Positions 8,238-16,325 of a stretch of DNA of 16,708 nt are shown here, piece by piece. The position numbers and the translations under genes are program-made. Position 1 is the stretch's first letter, and every line of letters begins with the position of its first letter. The notes beneath the pieces were generated by a model, which worked only from the letters and a program-made list of their open reading frames with translations, ran no database searches and was not told the DNA's origin. Source of the stretch: UBA6183 sp046314755 (GTDB lineage Bacteria; Bacteroidota; Bacteroidia; UKL13-3); assembly GCA_046314755.1 (NCBI GenBank), contig JBKDBG010000007.1:1-16708 (forward strand), in the 5' to 3' direction.

Positions 8238-9923
8238 TTATGCAGTTACTTCTTCGTATTGCAATTCAATAAAACGTGGGGATGATGTGCCGTTATATTC
8301 AAATACCCACCAACAATTTTCCTTGTTCAAACTGCCTTCATTAATCCAATGGTTTAAACTGAAATCACCTTTAAAAATAATATGACGGTTTTTATGGTGG
8401 TTGAGTTTATGTGTTTGAATTAATGCGTATTTGTAAGTGAGTTCCGGCTCTTGAATGTATTTTACTTGTGGTTTTATTTTAGCATACAAATAATAATCGG
8501 CAATGATAAGTTGTTGCAAATAGGTATCATTCGAATAATGATTTTCGACAAATTCTTTAATGATGTCAAACACTTCATCTAAGCTGTGTTTATGAAAGTT
8601 TGATTTGTGTTGAAATAACTTACCCAATCCCAACAAAAAATCAAAAATACTGTATTGCTTATCAACGTACTTTAAACTTAGCGGGGTACGTTTTTTATTC
8701 CAATAAATTTCTAATGCTTCTTCTAACCAGGTAATTTGATGCAATTCATCTTTGCTGAGGTAATTGCTTTCAATAATTTGATAAGGCGGATTAGGATCGA
8801 ATTTATAGCCATGTTGCTCGTGTTTTAAGCGAACCGGTGTGCCTTTTAAAAACTTTAAAAACCCAAGTTGCAATTCCGGGGGATAAAGGTGAAATACTTC
8901 TTCAAAACTGTACTTAATATCTTCAAATCGATCTAACGGCAACCCCACAATTAGGTCGAGGTGCATTTCAATTTTATGATCAAGCTGTTTAATTACTTTG
9001 CTCGTTTTTTCGAAATTTTGTTTTCTGCTTACCTCTAAATTTGCTTTTTGGTTTACGGTTTGAATACCAATTTCAAATCGGAACAATCCCGGGGTAACAT
9101 GTTCATTGATGTAAGAAATAATATCCGGATGTACAATATCTGCGGTTATTTCAAATTGAAATACTTGACCGGGTTGATGGTGTTTTAAAATAAAATCAAA
9201 CAGATGAATGGTAAAATCCTTTTTAACATTAAATGTTCTATCAAGAAATTTTACCACCCTACCATGTTGCATAATATAAAGTAGATTTTGCTCGATGGTA
9301 TCCAAGGGCAAATACCTCACTTTATTATCTAAGCTGGCCAAACAAAATTCGCATTTGTATGGACAACCTCTTGAGGTTTCAACGTAGCAAATTCTATTTT
9401 TTAATGATTCCGGTTCATCATATTGATAAGGATTTCTACCGGCCAGTTTTTGAATATCAAAACTTACTTGTGCTGCATTAAACTTTACTTCATCGTGTTG
9501 TTTATGCACCAAGTTCGGCACCAAATCAACGGTTGGGTAATGTTGTAAAAATTGCTCGAATGGAATTTCTCCTTCACCAACAATGATGTAATCAATACAA
9601 TTGTGTTTAATCACATCATGGTAATCGTAACTTACCTCAGGCCCACCTAATAAAATTTTTATATGGGGGTTGGATGCTTTAATTACTTTGGCTGCTTGTA
9701 TGGTTTGGGTAATATTCCAAATGTAGCAACTAAACGCAACCACATCATAATCCTGGCAATACTCAGCAATGAGTTCAGGTTTTTCTTTTATGGTAAATTC
9801 ATGAAAGCTTAACTCAGGGTAATGTTCATGATTTAAGTCGTACAACAACCGTATGGCCAAATTCATGTGAATATATTTGGCATTTAATGTGGTGAGTAAA
9901 ACCTTCGGTTTTTGTGTTGTCAT
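8238..9923 (-). CDS. B12-binding-domain radical SAM protein, DUF4080-type
   Basis: The 561-residue product has three parts. Residues about 7-130 form a Rossmann-like cobalamin-binding domain (KVLLTTLNAKYIH, then LLGGPEVSYD and YIIVGEGE); the classical D-x-H-x-x-G cobalamin motif is not seen, which is common in this subgroup. Residues about 175-335 form a radical SAM barrel with Cys187-x3-Cys191-x2-Cys194 in the segment RGCPYKCEFC, which would hold a 4Fe-4S cluster, followed by FEIT and FEIGIQTV strands. The part after about residue 340 (LGFLKFLKGTP onward) fits the DUF4080 C-terminal region. The family is expected to carry out SAM-dependent radical chemistry in the cytoplasm; the substrate is unknown. 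The start was chosen because the conserved KVLLTTLNAKYIH begins at residue 7. It follows typA in the same direction but has a terminator in between, so it is probably transcribed separately. Confidence 0.9.
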   Translation of the reverse strand: MTTQKPKVLLTTLNAKYIHMNLAIRLLYDLNHEHYPELSFHEFTIKEKPELIAEYCQDYDVVAFSCYIWNITQTIQAAKVIKASNPHIKILLGGPEVSYDYHDVIKHNCIDYIIVGEGEIPFEQFLQHYPTVDLVPNLVHKQHDEVKFNAAQVSFDIQKLAGRNPYQYDEPESLKNRICYVETSRGCPYKCEFCLASLDNKVRYLPLDTIEQNLLYIMQHGRVVKFLDRTFNVKKDFTIHLFDFILKHHQPGQVFQFEITADIVHPDIISYINEHVTPGLFRFEIGIQTVNQKANLEVSRKQNFEKTSKVIKQLDHKIEMHLDLIVGLPLDRFEDIKYSFEEVFHLYPPELQLGFLKFLKGTPVRLKHEQHGYKFDPNPPYQIIESNYLSKDELHQITWLEEALEIYWNKKRTPLSLKYVDKQYSIFDFLLGLGKLFQHKSNFHKHSLDEVFDIIKEFVENHYSNDTYLQQLIIADYYLYAKIKPQVKYIQEPELTYKYALIQTHKLNHHKNRHIIFKGDFSLNHWINEGSLNKENCWWVFEYNGTSSPRFIELQYEEVTA

Positions 9924-9928
9924 GCAGG

Positions 9929-9936
9929 CAAATATA
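9929..9936 (-). promoter_or_regulatory. Possible -7 element for the radical SAM gene
   Basis: On the minus strand this reads TATATTTG, a full match to the Bacteroidota -7 consensus TAnnTTTG. It lies between the typA terminator and the start codon, with only 5 bases before the ATG, so transcription would begin at or next to the start codon. No matching -33 TTG/TTTG is visible at the usual distance, which lowers confidence. Confidence 0.35.
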
Positions 9937-9944
9937 ATAGAAAT

Positions 9945-9967
9945 AAAAAAGCGGCCTAAGCCGCTTT
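9945..9967 (-). terminator. Intrinsic terminator of typA
   Basis: Read on the minus strand, AAAGCGGC and GCCGCTTT pair around a TTAG loop and are followed by a run of T. The GC-rich core begins 16 bases after the typA stop codon. It separates typA from the downstream radical SAM gene. Confidence 0.88.
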
Positions 9968-9983
9968 AATCAATTCTTAAGTA

Positions 9984-11789
9984 TTAAGCAGTTCCTTTTT
10001 GTAAACGTTTACGCTCATGTTCTTGTAAATAAATTTTACGTAGGCGTAATGATTTAGGTGTGATTTCTACATATTCATCTTCTTGAATATATTCCATGCA
10101 CTCTTCCAAACTCATATCAATTTTAGGTGCAATTTTTACGTTATCATCACTACCGGCAGCGCGGAAGTTGGTTAATTGTTTTGCTTTAACAATATTTAAT
10201 ACCATATCATCCGGGCGGATATTTTGTCCAATAATCATGCCTTCATACACCTCATCACCCGGCTCAATGAAATAGCTTCCACGATCTTGTAATTTATCAA
10301 TGGCGTATCCTGTTGCCGTTCCTTTATCACCACTAATTAATACGCCTGCCATACGACTTGGAATAGAACCTTTCCAAGGCTCGTAACCTTTTAAACGATG
10401 CGCCATAATAGCCTCACCTGCAGTTGCAGTTAATACGTTATTACGTAAACCGATAATTCCTCTTGAAGGAATGGTAAATTCTAAGTGTTGTAAATCACCT
10501 TTTGGTTCCATTACCAACAATTCACCTTTACGTTGGCTTACCAATTCAATTACCTTACCTGAACTTTCTTCCGGAACGTCAACCGTTAAAATTTCAACCG
10601 GCTCCGATTTAACCCCATCAATTTCTTTTATAATTACTCGAGGTTGCCCCACTTGTAATTCATAACCCTCCCTTCGCATGGTTTCAATCAATACCGAAAG
10701 GTGAAGAATACCTCGGCCGAAAACCAAAATTGAATCAGGTGAATCAGTATCTTGTAATTTTAATGCCAAGTTCTTCTCGGTTTCTTTTTCTAAACGTTCA
10801 CGCAAGTGGCGGCTGGTTACAAATTTCCCTTCTTTACCAAAAAATGGAGAGTTGTTTATGGTAAACAACATGCTCATGGTAGGTTCATCTATAGCAATTG
10901 GTTTTAGTCCTTCCGGATTTTCAAAATCAGCAATGGTATCGCCAATTTCAAAACCATCAATACCAAATACGGCACAAATATCACCTGCATGTACTTCTTC
11001 TACTTTCATGCGGCCTAAACCCTCAAAAGTGTATAGCTCTTTAATACGCGATTTTTCTATTCTGCCATCACGCTTAACCAAACTCACCGGTTGATTTACT
11101 TTTAAAGAACCGCGAAGTAAACGGCCAATAGCGATACGTCCGGTAAATGAAGAGTAATCAAGCGAGGTAATTTGCATTTGAACAGTTCCTTCTTCAACGT
11201 GCGGAGGAGGAATTTGTTCCAAGATATCATCTAATAAAGCGGTAAAGTCTTCAGTAGGTGTTTTCCAATCTCTGCCCATCCAACCTTGTTTACTCGAACC
11301 GTAAATGGTGTGGAAGTTTAATTGTTCTTCAGTAGCATCAAGGTTAAAAAACAAATCGAAAACGGCATCGTGTACTTCATCCGGGCGACAGTTTGGCTTA
11401 TCCACCTTATTAATTACTACAATAGGTTTTTTACCCAAGCTAAGTGCCTTATGCAACACAAAACGTGTTTGTGGCATTGGACCTTCAAAAGCATCAACTA
11501 ATAACAACACCCCATCGGCCATGTTTAATACACGTTCAACTTCACCACCAAAATCAGCGTGGCCCGGTGTGTCTATAATGTTGATTTTAACATCTTTATA
11601 ACGAACTGAAACGTTTTTAGCCAAGATGGTAATACCCCGTTCCCGTTCTAAATCATTGTTATCTAAAATAAGTTCGCCTGTTTGTTGATTTTCTCTAAAC
11701 AGTTTAGTTTGATGTAAGATTTTGTCAACCAAGGTAGTTTTACCGTGGTCAACGTGTGCAATAATTGCTATATTTCTGATATTCTGCAT
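9984..11789 (-). CDS. typA: Ribosome-associated translational GTPase TypA/BipA
   Basis: With the start used here the protein has 601 residues, the usual length for TypA. All GTP-binding motifs are present: G1 AHVDHGKT at 11-18, G2 RGIT at 51-54, G3 DTPGH at 73-77, G4 NKVD at 127-130 and G5 SSK at 165-167. The later EF-G-like domains include the GRIAIGR segment, the SEPVE and PSRGIIGLR stretches and the C-terminal TypA-specific region (LRLRKIYLQEHERKR). TypA binds ribosomes and acts in ribosome assembly and stress or cold adaptation. Two codons further upstream lies an in-frame TTG at 11795; the ATG at 11789 is preferred because homologues begin with MQNIRNIAIIAHVDHGKT. A TAnnTTTG element lies 20 bases upstream. 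The gene diverges from the transglutaminase-like operon. Confidence 0.97.
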   Translation of the reverse strand: MQNIRNIAIIAHVDHGKTTLVDKILHQTKLFRENQQTGELILDNNDLERERGITILAKNVSVRYKDVKINIIDTPGHADFGGEVERVLNMADGVLLLVDAFEGPMPQTRFVLHKALSLGKKPIVVINKVDKPNCRPDEVHDAVFDLFFNLDATEEQLNFHTIYGSSKQGWMGRDWKTPTEDFTALLDDILEQIPPPHVEEGTVQMQITSLDYSSFTGRIAIGRLLRGSLKVNQPVSLVKRDGRIEKSRIKELYTFEGLGRMKVEEVHAGDICAVFGIDGFEIGDTIADFENPEGLKPIAIDEPTMSMLFTINNSPFFGKEGKFVTSRHLRERLEKETEKNLALKLQDTDSPDSILVFGRGILHLSVLIETMRREGYELQVGQPRVIIKEIDGVKSEPVEILTVDVPEESSGKVIELVSQRKGELLVMEPKGDLQHLEFTIPSRGIIGLRNNVLTATAGEAIMAHRLKGYEPWKGSIPSRMAGVLISGDKGTATGYAIDKLQDRGSYFIEPGDEVYEGMIIGQNIRPDDMVLNIVKAKQLTNFRAAGSDDNVKIAPKIDMSLEECMEYIQEDEYVEITPKSLRLRKIYLQEHERKRLQKGTA

Positions 11790-11809
11790 GTACAATTTTA
11801 GATGAGGCG

Positions 11810-11817
11810 CAAAGGTA
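11810..11817 (-). promoter_or_regulatory. Probable -7 element of the typA promoter
   Basis: The minus strand reads TACCTTTG, a full match to TAnnTTTG, 20 bases before the ATG. Transcription would start a few bases downstream and give a leader of about 15 bases. A clear -33 TTG is not visible at the usual spacing. Confidence 0.5.
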
Positions 11818-11907
11818 ACTTTCTGATTTTAACATTCATAGAAAAATTAATAATTATTAAATATATCATGATACTTCACTTTAATAAATTGTAAAAAAAA
11901 AATTCCC

Positions 11908-14139
11908 ATGAAAAAACAACTTATGGCCATTGCAGGAGCGATTTTAATAATATCATCCTGCGTGGTTCCAACCCCAATCTATCAAACTAAACTGGTTGGG
12001 ATTTCACAAAAAGAGGCTTTGACTTACAACACCAGTACCATGAATATGCCTCAGTATTATACCGGAACGGCCTACAGCACTCCCGATAGATTAAAGGCTG
12101 CACTTAAAGAAAAACAAAATTATCCTGATAATACCCCATTTTATGCGGCCTACGTGCATACTTCATACGAGTTTCAATTTGTAAAAGATAGTGTAGAAGT
12201 GGGTAAGCCGGTTCAAGTATATGAGTCTAATCAAGAAAAAATTGTGAGTTTGGTTGAAGGAACCAAATTTATGAAAAGTGAATATTTTAGTGAAAACACC
12301 GATTTCAAAGGGTTTTATGTGAATCTGCAAGAGGATCGCGACACCGGTTTTGTTAAATCCATACATGCAGAGTCGCAAATTGGTTCAGGTGGCATTTTTT
12401 ACAGCGATGCTAAAATTGCGCACGCTGCTTGGGATTTACCCGGAATAGGGTCTTCTATTCGTGTTCGAAACAATAAATTGCATGATGATGCAAAGTATGT
12501 TACAACCGTATATTTCCATGAAACCTATCCGGTTAAAGAAAGGGTATTAACCTTCAAAATTCCTGTATGGATGGAGATTGAATTTTTGGAGCGTAATTTT
12601 ACTGATTTTAGCATCACTAAAACTGAAACTCCATTTGTTATAGGTATGGTTGCAAAAGGAGATAAGTCTAATAATAAAATCAATTCGGGCAATTCAAAAA
12701 ACAACAAGAACAATAAGTCAACCAAGCCTGAAATACAATACAAGCATGTTACTTATACCATTAAGGATACGAAACCTTTAAAAGACGAAAGTTTATATCC
12801 GGGTCCAAGTCATGATTTGCCTCACTTAATCGTATTGTGTAAATCATACGACTCAACTGCCGCGTATGCAGCCGTTGGATCTGTCACTGATAAATCAAAA
12901 AACACCAAAAAAGACAATAAGAAAAAAGATAAAAAAACGAAGCGCGAGTTGCCTAAAAACATTAAAGGTACCATTGCCTCAACAGCTGATTTATATACTT
13001 GGAGCCACGAAATCGCTTTGCTGGCAGATAATGATTTGGATACTATAAAGCCTGCAGTAATGAAGATTGTAGAAGGTAAACAAACCGATTTAGATAAAGT
13101 TGAGGCGGTTTTTTATTGGGTACAAGATAATATTCGTTATGTGGCTTTTGAAGATGGTATTGCCGCATTTAAGCCTGATGCTTGCCAAAATGTACTCAGC
13201 AAAAAATATGGCGATTGTAAAGGCATGGCCAACTTGATTAAAAGTATGTTGGTGGTGCTTGGGTATGATGCACGTTTGGTTTGGATAGGCACGCACCGCT
13301 TAAATTATGATTACAGTATACCAACCGTAGGAAGCAGTAATCATATGATTTGTGCATTGTTTTTAAATGGTAAAACTTATTACTTAGACGGAACTGAAAA
13401 GTTTATTGGATTGGAAGATTATGCCCACCGTATACAAGGCAGGCCGGTAATGATTGAAAATGGGGAAAGTTATATTATTGATACCGTTCCTAATTTACAT
13501 TACACCAGAAACCAACATGATAGAACTGCAAATTTTGTGATTCAAGAAGATGGAAAAATTACAGGTAAGGTAATGGAAGTAATTAGAGGGGAAAATAAAA
13601 CGAGTTTGTTAAACAAATATCATTATGCTGAAACACCCGATAAGCCTTATGTAATCAAACAACATCTAAAAGACTACGATCCTAACTTTATTGCCACCAA
13701 TGTTAAACACACCGGTTTGGAAGATCGTAAATCCGATTTAAGGTTAGATTATGATTTAACGATTAACTTCAACGGCATAAAAAATGGCTCAACCATTTAT
13801 GTGAAGCCTGATTATACCAATGAGTTAAAAAATCATGACAACGACACGGCCCGTATGTCGAAAATTGCTTACGGCCATAAATTGTATTACACCCACAATT
13901 ACACATTTGATTTTCCTAAGAACTATAAGGTAAAGCAACTGCCTCAAAACTTTAGTATAGACAGACCGGAATATACTTTCACCATTACTTACAAGCAGAT
14001 GGGTGCCAAAATTTATTACACCAAAGAGTTGGTATTAAAAACAGGGTATATCTCTAAATCAAATGTAAAACAATGGAATGCTGATTTAACCTCTTTGGAA
14101 GCTCAGTACAATAATTACATCGTATTAGACAAGCAGTAA
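11908..14139 (+). CDS. DUF3857/transglutaminase-like domain lipoprotein with intact catalytic triad
   Basis: The 743-residue product has a lipoprotein signal peptide (MKKQLMAIAG onward) with lipobox I-S-S-C and acylated Cys18, so it should sit in an envelope membrane facing the periplasm or surface. Residues about 75-245 form a beta-rich DUF3857-like region. Residues about 375-515 form a transglutaminase-like core: WVQDNIRYVAFEDG, then KYGDCKGMANL with Cys437, SNHMICAL with His479 and YYLDGTEKF with Asp494. The rest, to 743, is a beta domain of DUF3858 type. Two Lys/Asn-rich linkers (about 251-273 and 328-351) interrupt the N-terminal half. The family could be a protease, a peptidase or a crosslinking enzyme; the substrate is unknown. 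It is the first gene of an operon with its paralogue 19 bases downstream. A run of ten A residues lies just before the start codon. Confidence 0.88.
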   Translation: MKKQLMAIAGAILIISSCVVPTPIYQTKLVGISQKEALTYNTSTMNMPQYYTGTAYSTPDRLKAALKEKQNYPDNTPFYAAYVHTSYEFQFVKDSVEVGKPVQVYESNQEKIVSLVEGTKFMKSEYFSENTDFKGFYVNLQEDRDTGFVKSIHAESQIGSGGIFYSDAKIAHAAWDLPGIGSSIRVRNNKLHDDAKYVTTVYFHETYPVKERVLTFKIPVWMEIEFLERNFTDFSITKTETPFVIGMVAKGDKSNNKINSGNSKNNKNNKSTKPEIQYKHVTYTIKDTKPLKDESLYPGPSHDLPHLIVLCKSYDSTAAYAAVGSVTDKSKNTKKDNKKKDKKTKRELPKNIKGTIASTADLYTWSHEIALLADNDLDTIKPAVMKIVEGKQTDLDKVEAVFYWVQDNIRYVAFEDGIAAFKPDACQNVLSKKYGDCKGMANLIKSMLVVLGYDARLVWIGTHRLNYDYSIPTVGSSNHMICALFLNGKTYYLDGTEKFIGLEDYAHRIQGRPVMIENGESYIIDTVPNLHYTRNQHDRTANFVIQEDGKITGKVMEVIRGENKTSLLNKYHYAETPDKPYVIKQHLKDYDPNFIATNVKHTGLEDRKSDLRLDYDLTINFNGIKNGSTIYVKPDYTNELKNHDNDTARMSKIAYGHKLYYTHNYTFDFPKNYKVKQLPQNFSIDRPEYTFTITYKQMGAKIYYTKELVLKTGYISKSNVKQWNADLTSLEAQYNNYIVLDKQ

Positions 14140-14158
14140 ACCATTAAAGTAAACTTTT

Positions 14159-16318
14159 ATGAAAACAATACTAAAATACACTTATATCATTTTGCTTTTG
14201 CTGGTTGGTCAAACCGCATTTGCACAAAATTCCATGTCGGATAAATTAAAAGAGTTTGTAAAAGAGGATAAAGAACCTATGTTCAGCCTTACACAAGCGC
14301 CTGATAAATATAAAGACCAATCCATTATTGTGTTGGCTAAAAAAATGCGTTTTCGCTTTTATGGCAGCAATTCAATGTCAAGTTCATATTCATACATTCA
14401 TACCCGTATTTTATTAAATGATTTATCGGCCATTGAAGAGTTTAGTGAATATGTATTTGATGAACCAAGTAATTCAAATGCATTAGAAATTAAAGTAATC
14501 AAAAAAAGTGGAGAAACCATTTTAGTTGATTTAAAAGATGCAGTGAAAGAAGGGATTGAAATCAAAACTGGATTTCGTGGTTTAAACTTGGGTGAAAAAC
14601 AAAATAAAATTGCCATAAAAAACCTACAGATTGGAGATATTATAGAGTACGTGGGTATAGTTGATCGTTGGCAACGTGCGGCCTATGCATACGGCTATTA
14701 TATGTCGGGCGGATACCCTGTTGTAAATACCAAAGTGGTGTATGAATATGAGCCAAATAATTTCGTTTTTCACTGGAAAAGTTTAAACGGTGCTCCTGAA
14801 TTTAAGAAGGATAAAGGGGTGAAAAATTACAACACATTTGTACTACAAGATTCTATGCGCGATGCCTATTATGAAGAGCTGGAAACTAAGCGTAATTTAA
14901 TGGAACCTTATTTTAAGGTAAGGGTAGTACCGGCATACATAGCTTCAACAATGGATTTTAATTACACCGTTGGTAAAGTAAGAACTGAAATTACTGAAGC
15001 TGATTTAAAACGTGCAGTGTACAGAACAGTTAAAGAGTTAGACGGTGGTGTGTCTTCTTATTATTTTGAGTTTATCAAAAAATTTGGATATGATCAAACC
15101 GATAAAGAGTATCTGACAAAATATTTTTATTACCTAAGAGATAACTTGTTTAACAGCGACCTTGCATTTAAAGGGGAGTCGGAAAATGTAGGTATTACGA
15201 TGATGAACAAAATGATTAAGGCTGCTCAAAAAAGGAAAATACCATTTGAGGTAGCTTTATTTTGTGATAGGGATGAAGGAACTTTTAAAGATGTGTTGTT
15301 TGAAGATGATATATATTGGGGAGTAACTTTTAAAACTTCAGAAGGTGATATTAGTTTTAATACATTCAATCCATACTCACATCCGAATGAAATTTCTCGT
15401 GATTTTGAAGGCACAGAAGCCTATTACTTTAATGTTGGAAGAAGCGAAAAATCAACAACCTTAAGAAAAGTTGCCATTCCTATGAGTGATGCAACAAAAA
15501 ATGTTTGGCTTACCGATTTGAAGGCATCCTTTTTAAATGGAATGGATTCATTATTGGTTCATCAAAGTGTTGATTTAAAGGGATTCTATAGAAATAATGA
15601 GAAAGGAAAGCTCATTAATCGTTATGAATTTTATAATGCCTATATCAATCAGTTGAGAGATGAAAAAATATTGGTGAAAAAAGGTAAATACTATTTCTTT
15701 ATCAACGTATATGCCTATCGGTTTTTTGATGTTGACTTCCTAGATAAACAAGAGGAAAGTGAAAGGCAAATTTTTGAAAAAGCAGAATATAAAAAGTTGT
15801 TGAATCATTTTAAACGTGGGCATGAAGAGCAATCCTATGATTTGTTACGTTATATTGATTATAAAATCATTAATGACAGTAGAACTCCGGGTAAGTTAAG
15901 CCTTCAATGGGAAGAGAATTTAGTAATGGGGGAAGTTTCTCATAAAATTAATGATCAAACATTTGTATTCGATTTAGGTAAGGTTGTAGGAGATATGTAT
16001 CAGATTAATAATGACAGGAACCGAGAAGAGAGAAACGGTCAGTTTTATATCAGCAATAACCGAACATATACTACCAATATCAGCGTAAAAATTCCTGCCG
16101 GCTATAAAGTTCAAAATTTAAATAATTTAAATTTCAACGTAGATAACCAAACCGGAACATTTACCACCAAAGCTGAAATAGTGGGTGATGAAATTAAATT
16201 AACCATGACTAAAATATACAAAGCAGGTATTTATGATAAAACCATTTGGCCTCAGTATATTCAGTTTTTAGATAGTGCCGTAGCCTTTACACGCACATCA
16301 ATTATATTAACCAAGTAA
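14159..16318 (+). CDS. Secreted DUF3857/transglutaminase-like paralogue lacking the catalytic triad
   Basis: The 719-residue product has a signal peptide (hydrophobic core IILLLLVG, likely cut A-F-A|Q after Ala22) and no lipobox, so it is probably periplasmic. The order of regions matches the upstream lipoprotein: a DUF3857-like N-terminal part (YIHTRILLNDLSAIEEF, then LQIGDIIEY), a transglutaminase-like core around residues 315-410 and a beta C-terminal part ending in ILTK. In the core the expected Cys-His-Asp are absent. Counting from the upstream protein with the same spacing (42 and 15 residues), Cys437 falls on Val344 (or Gly345 with one gap), His479 on Tyr386 and Asp494 on Asn401. The fold is thus probably kept for binding rather than catalysis. 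It overlaps no neighbour; the gaps are 19 bases upstream and 7 downstream, which indicates one transcript. Confidence 0.85.
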   Translation: MKTILKYTYIILLLLVGQTAFAQNSMSDKLKEFVKEDKEPMFSLTQAPDKYKDQSIIVLAKKMRFRFYGSNSMSSSYSYIHTRILLNDLSAIEEFSEYVFDEPSNSNALEIKVIKKSGETILVDLKDAVKEGIEIKTGFRGLNLGEKQNKIAIKNLQIGDIIEYVGIVDRWQRAAYAYGYYMSGGYPVVNTKVVYEYEPNNFVFHWKSLNGAPEFKKDKGVKNYNTFVLQDSMRDAYYEELETKRNLMEPYFKVRVVPAYIASTMDFNYTVGKVRTEITEADLKRAVYRTVKELDGGVSSYYFEFIKKFGYDQTDKEYLTKYFYYLRDNLFNSDLAFKGESENVGITMMNKMIKAAQKRKIPFEVALFCDRDEGTFKDVLFEDDIYWGVTFKTSEGDISFNTFNPYSHPNEISRDFEGTEAYYFNVGRSEKSTTLRKVAIPMSDATKNVWLTDLKASFLNGMDSLLVHQSVDLKGFYRNNEKGKLINRYEFYNAYINQLRDEKILVKKGKYYFFINVYAYRFFDVDFLDKQEESERQIFEKAEYKKLLNHFKRGHEEQSYDLLRYIDYKIINDSRTPGKLSLQWEENLVMGEVSHKINDQTFVFDLGKVVGDMYQINNDRNREERNGQFYISNNRTYTTNISVKIPAGYKVQNLNNLNFNVDNQTGTFTTKAEIVGDEIKLTMTKIYKAGIYDKTIWPQYIQFLDSAVAFTRTSIILTK

Positions 16319-16325
16319 ATTATTC

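Noticed and set aside
11790..11795. In-frame TTG start giving typA two more residues
   Set aside because: The ATG at 11789 gives the N-terminus MQNIRNIAIIAHVDHGKT usual for the family; nothing supports the TTG.
11796..11907. Forward TAnnTTTG promoter for the transglutaminase-like operon
   Set aside because: The nearest candidate (TAAATTGT close to the A10 tract) does not fit the consensus, so the operon promoter is left unassigned.
15160..15420. Shifted catalytic Cys/His in the paralogue (Cys369 and the His in the segment YSHPNE)
   Set aside because: Both lie in the wrong places relative to the conserved core strands, and no Cys-x-x-x... context like YGDCKG is present.
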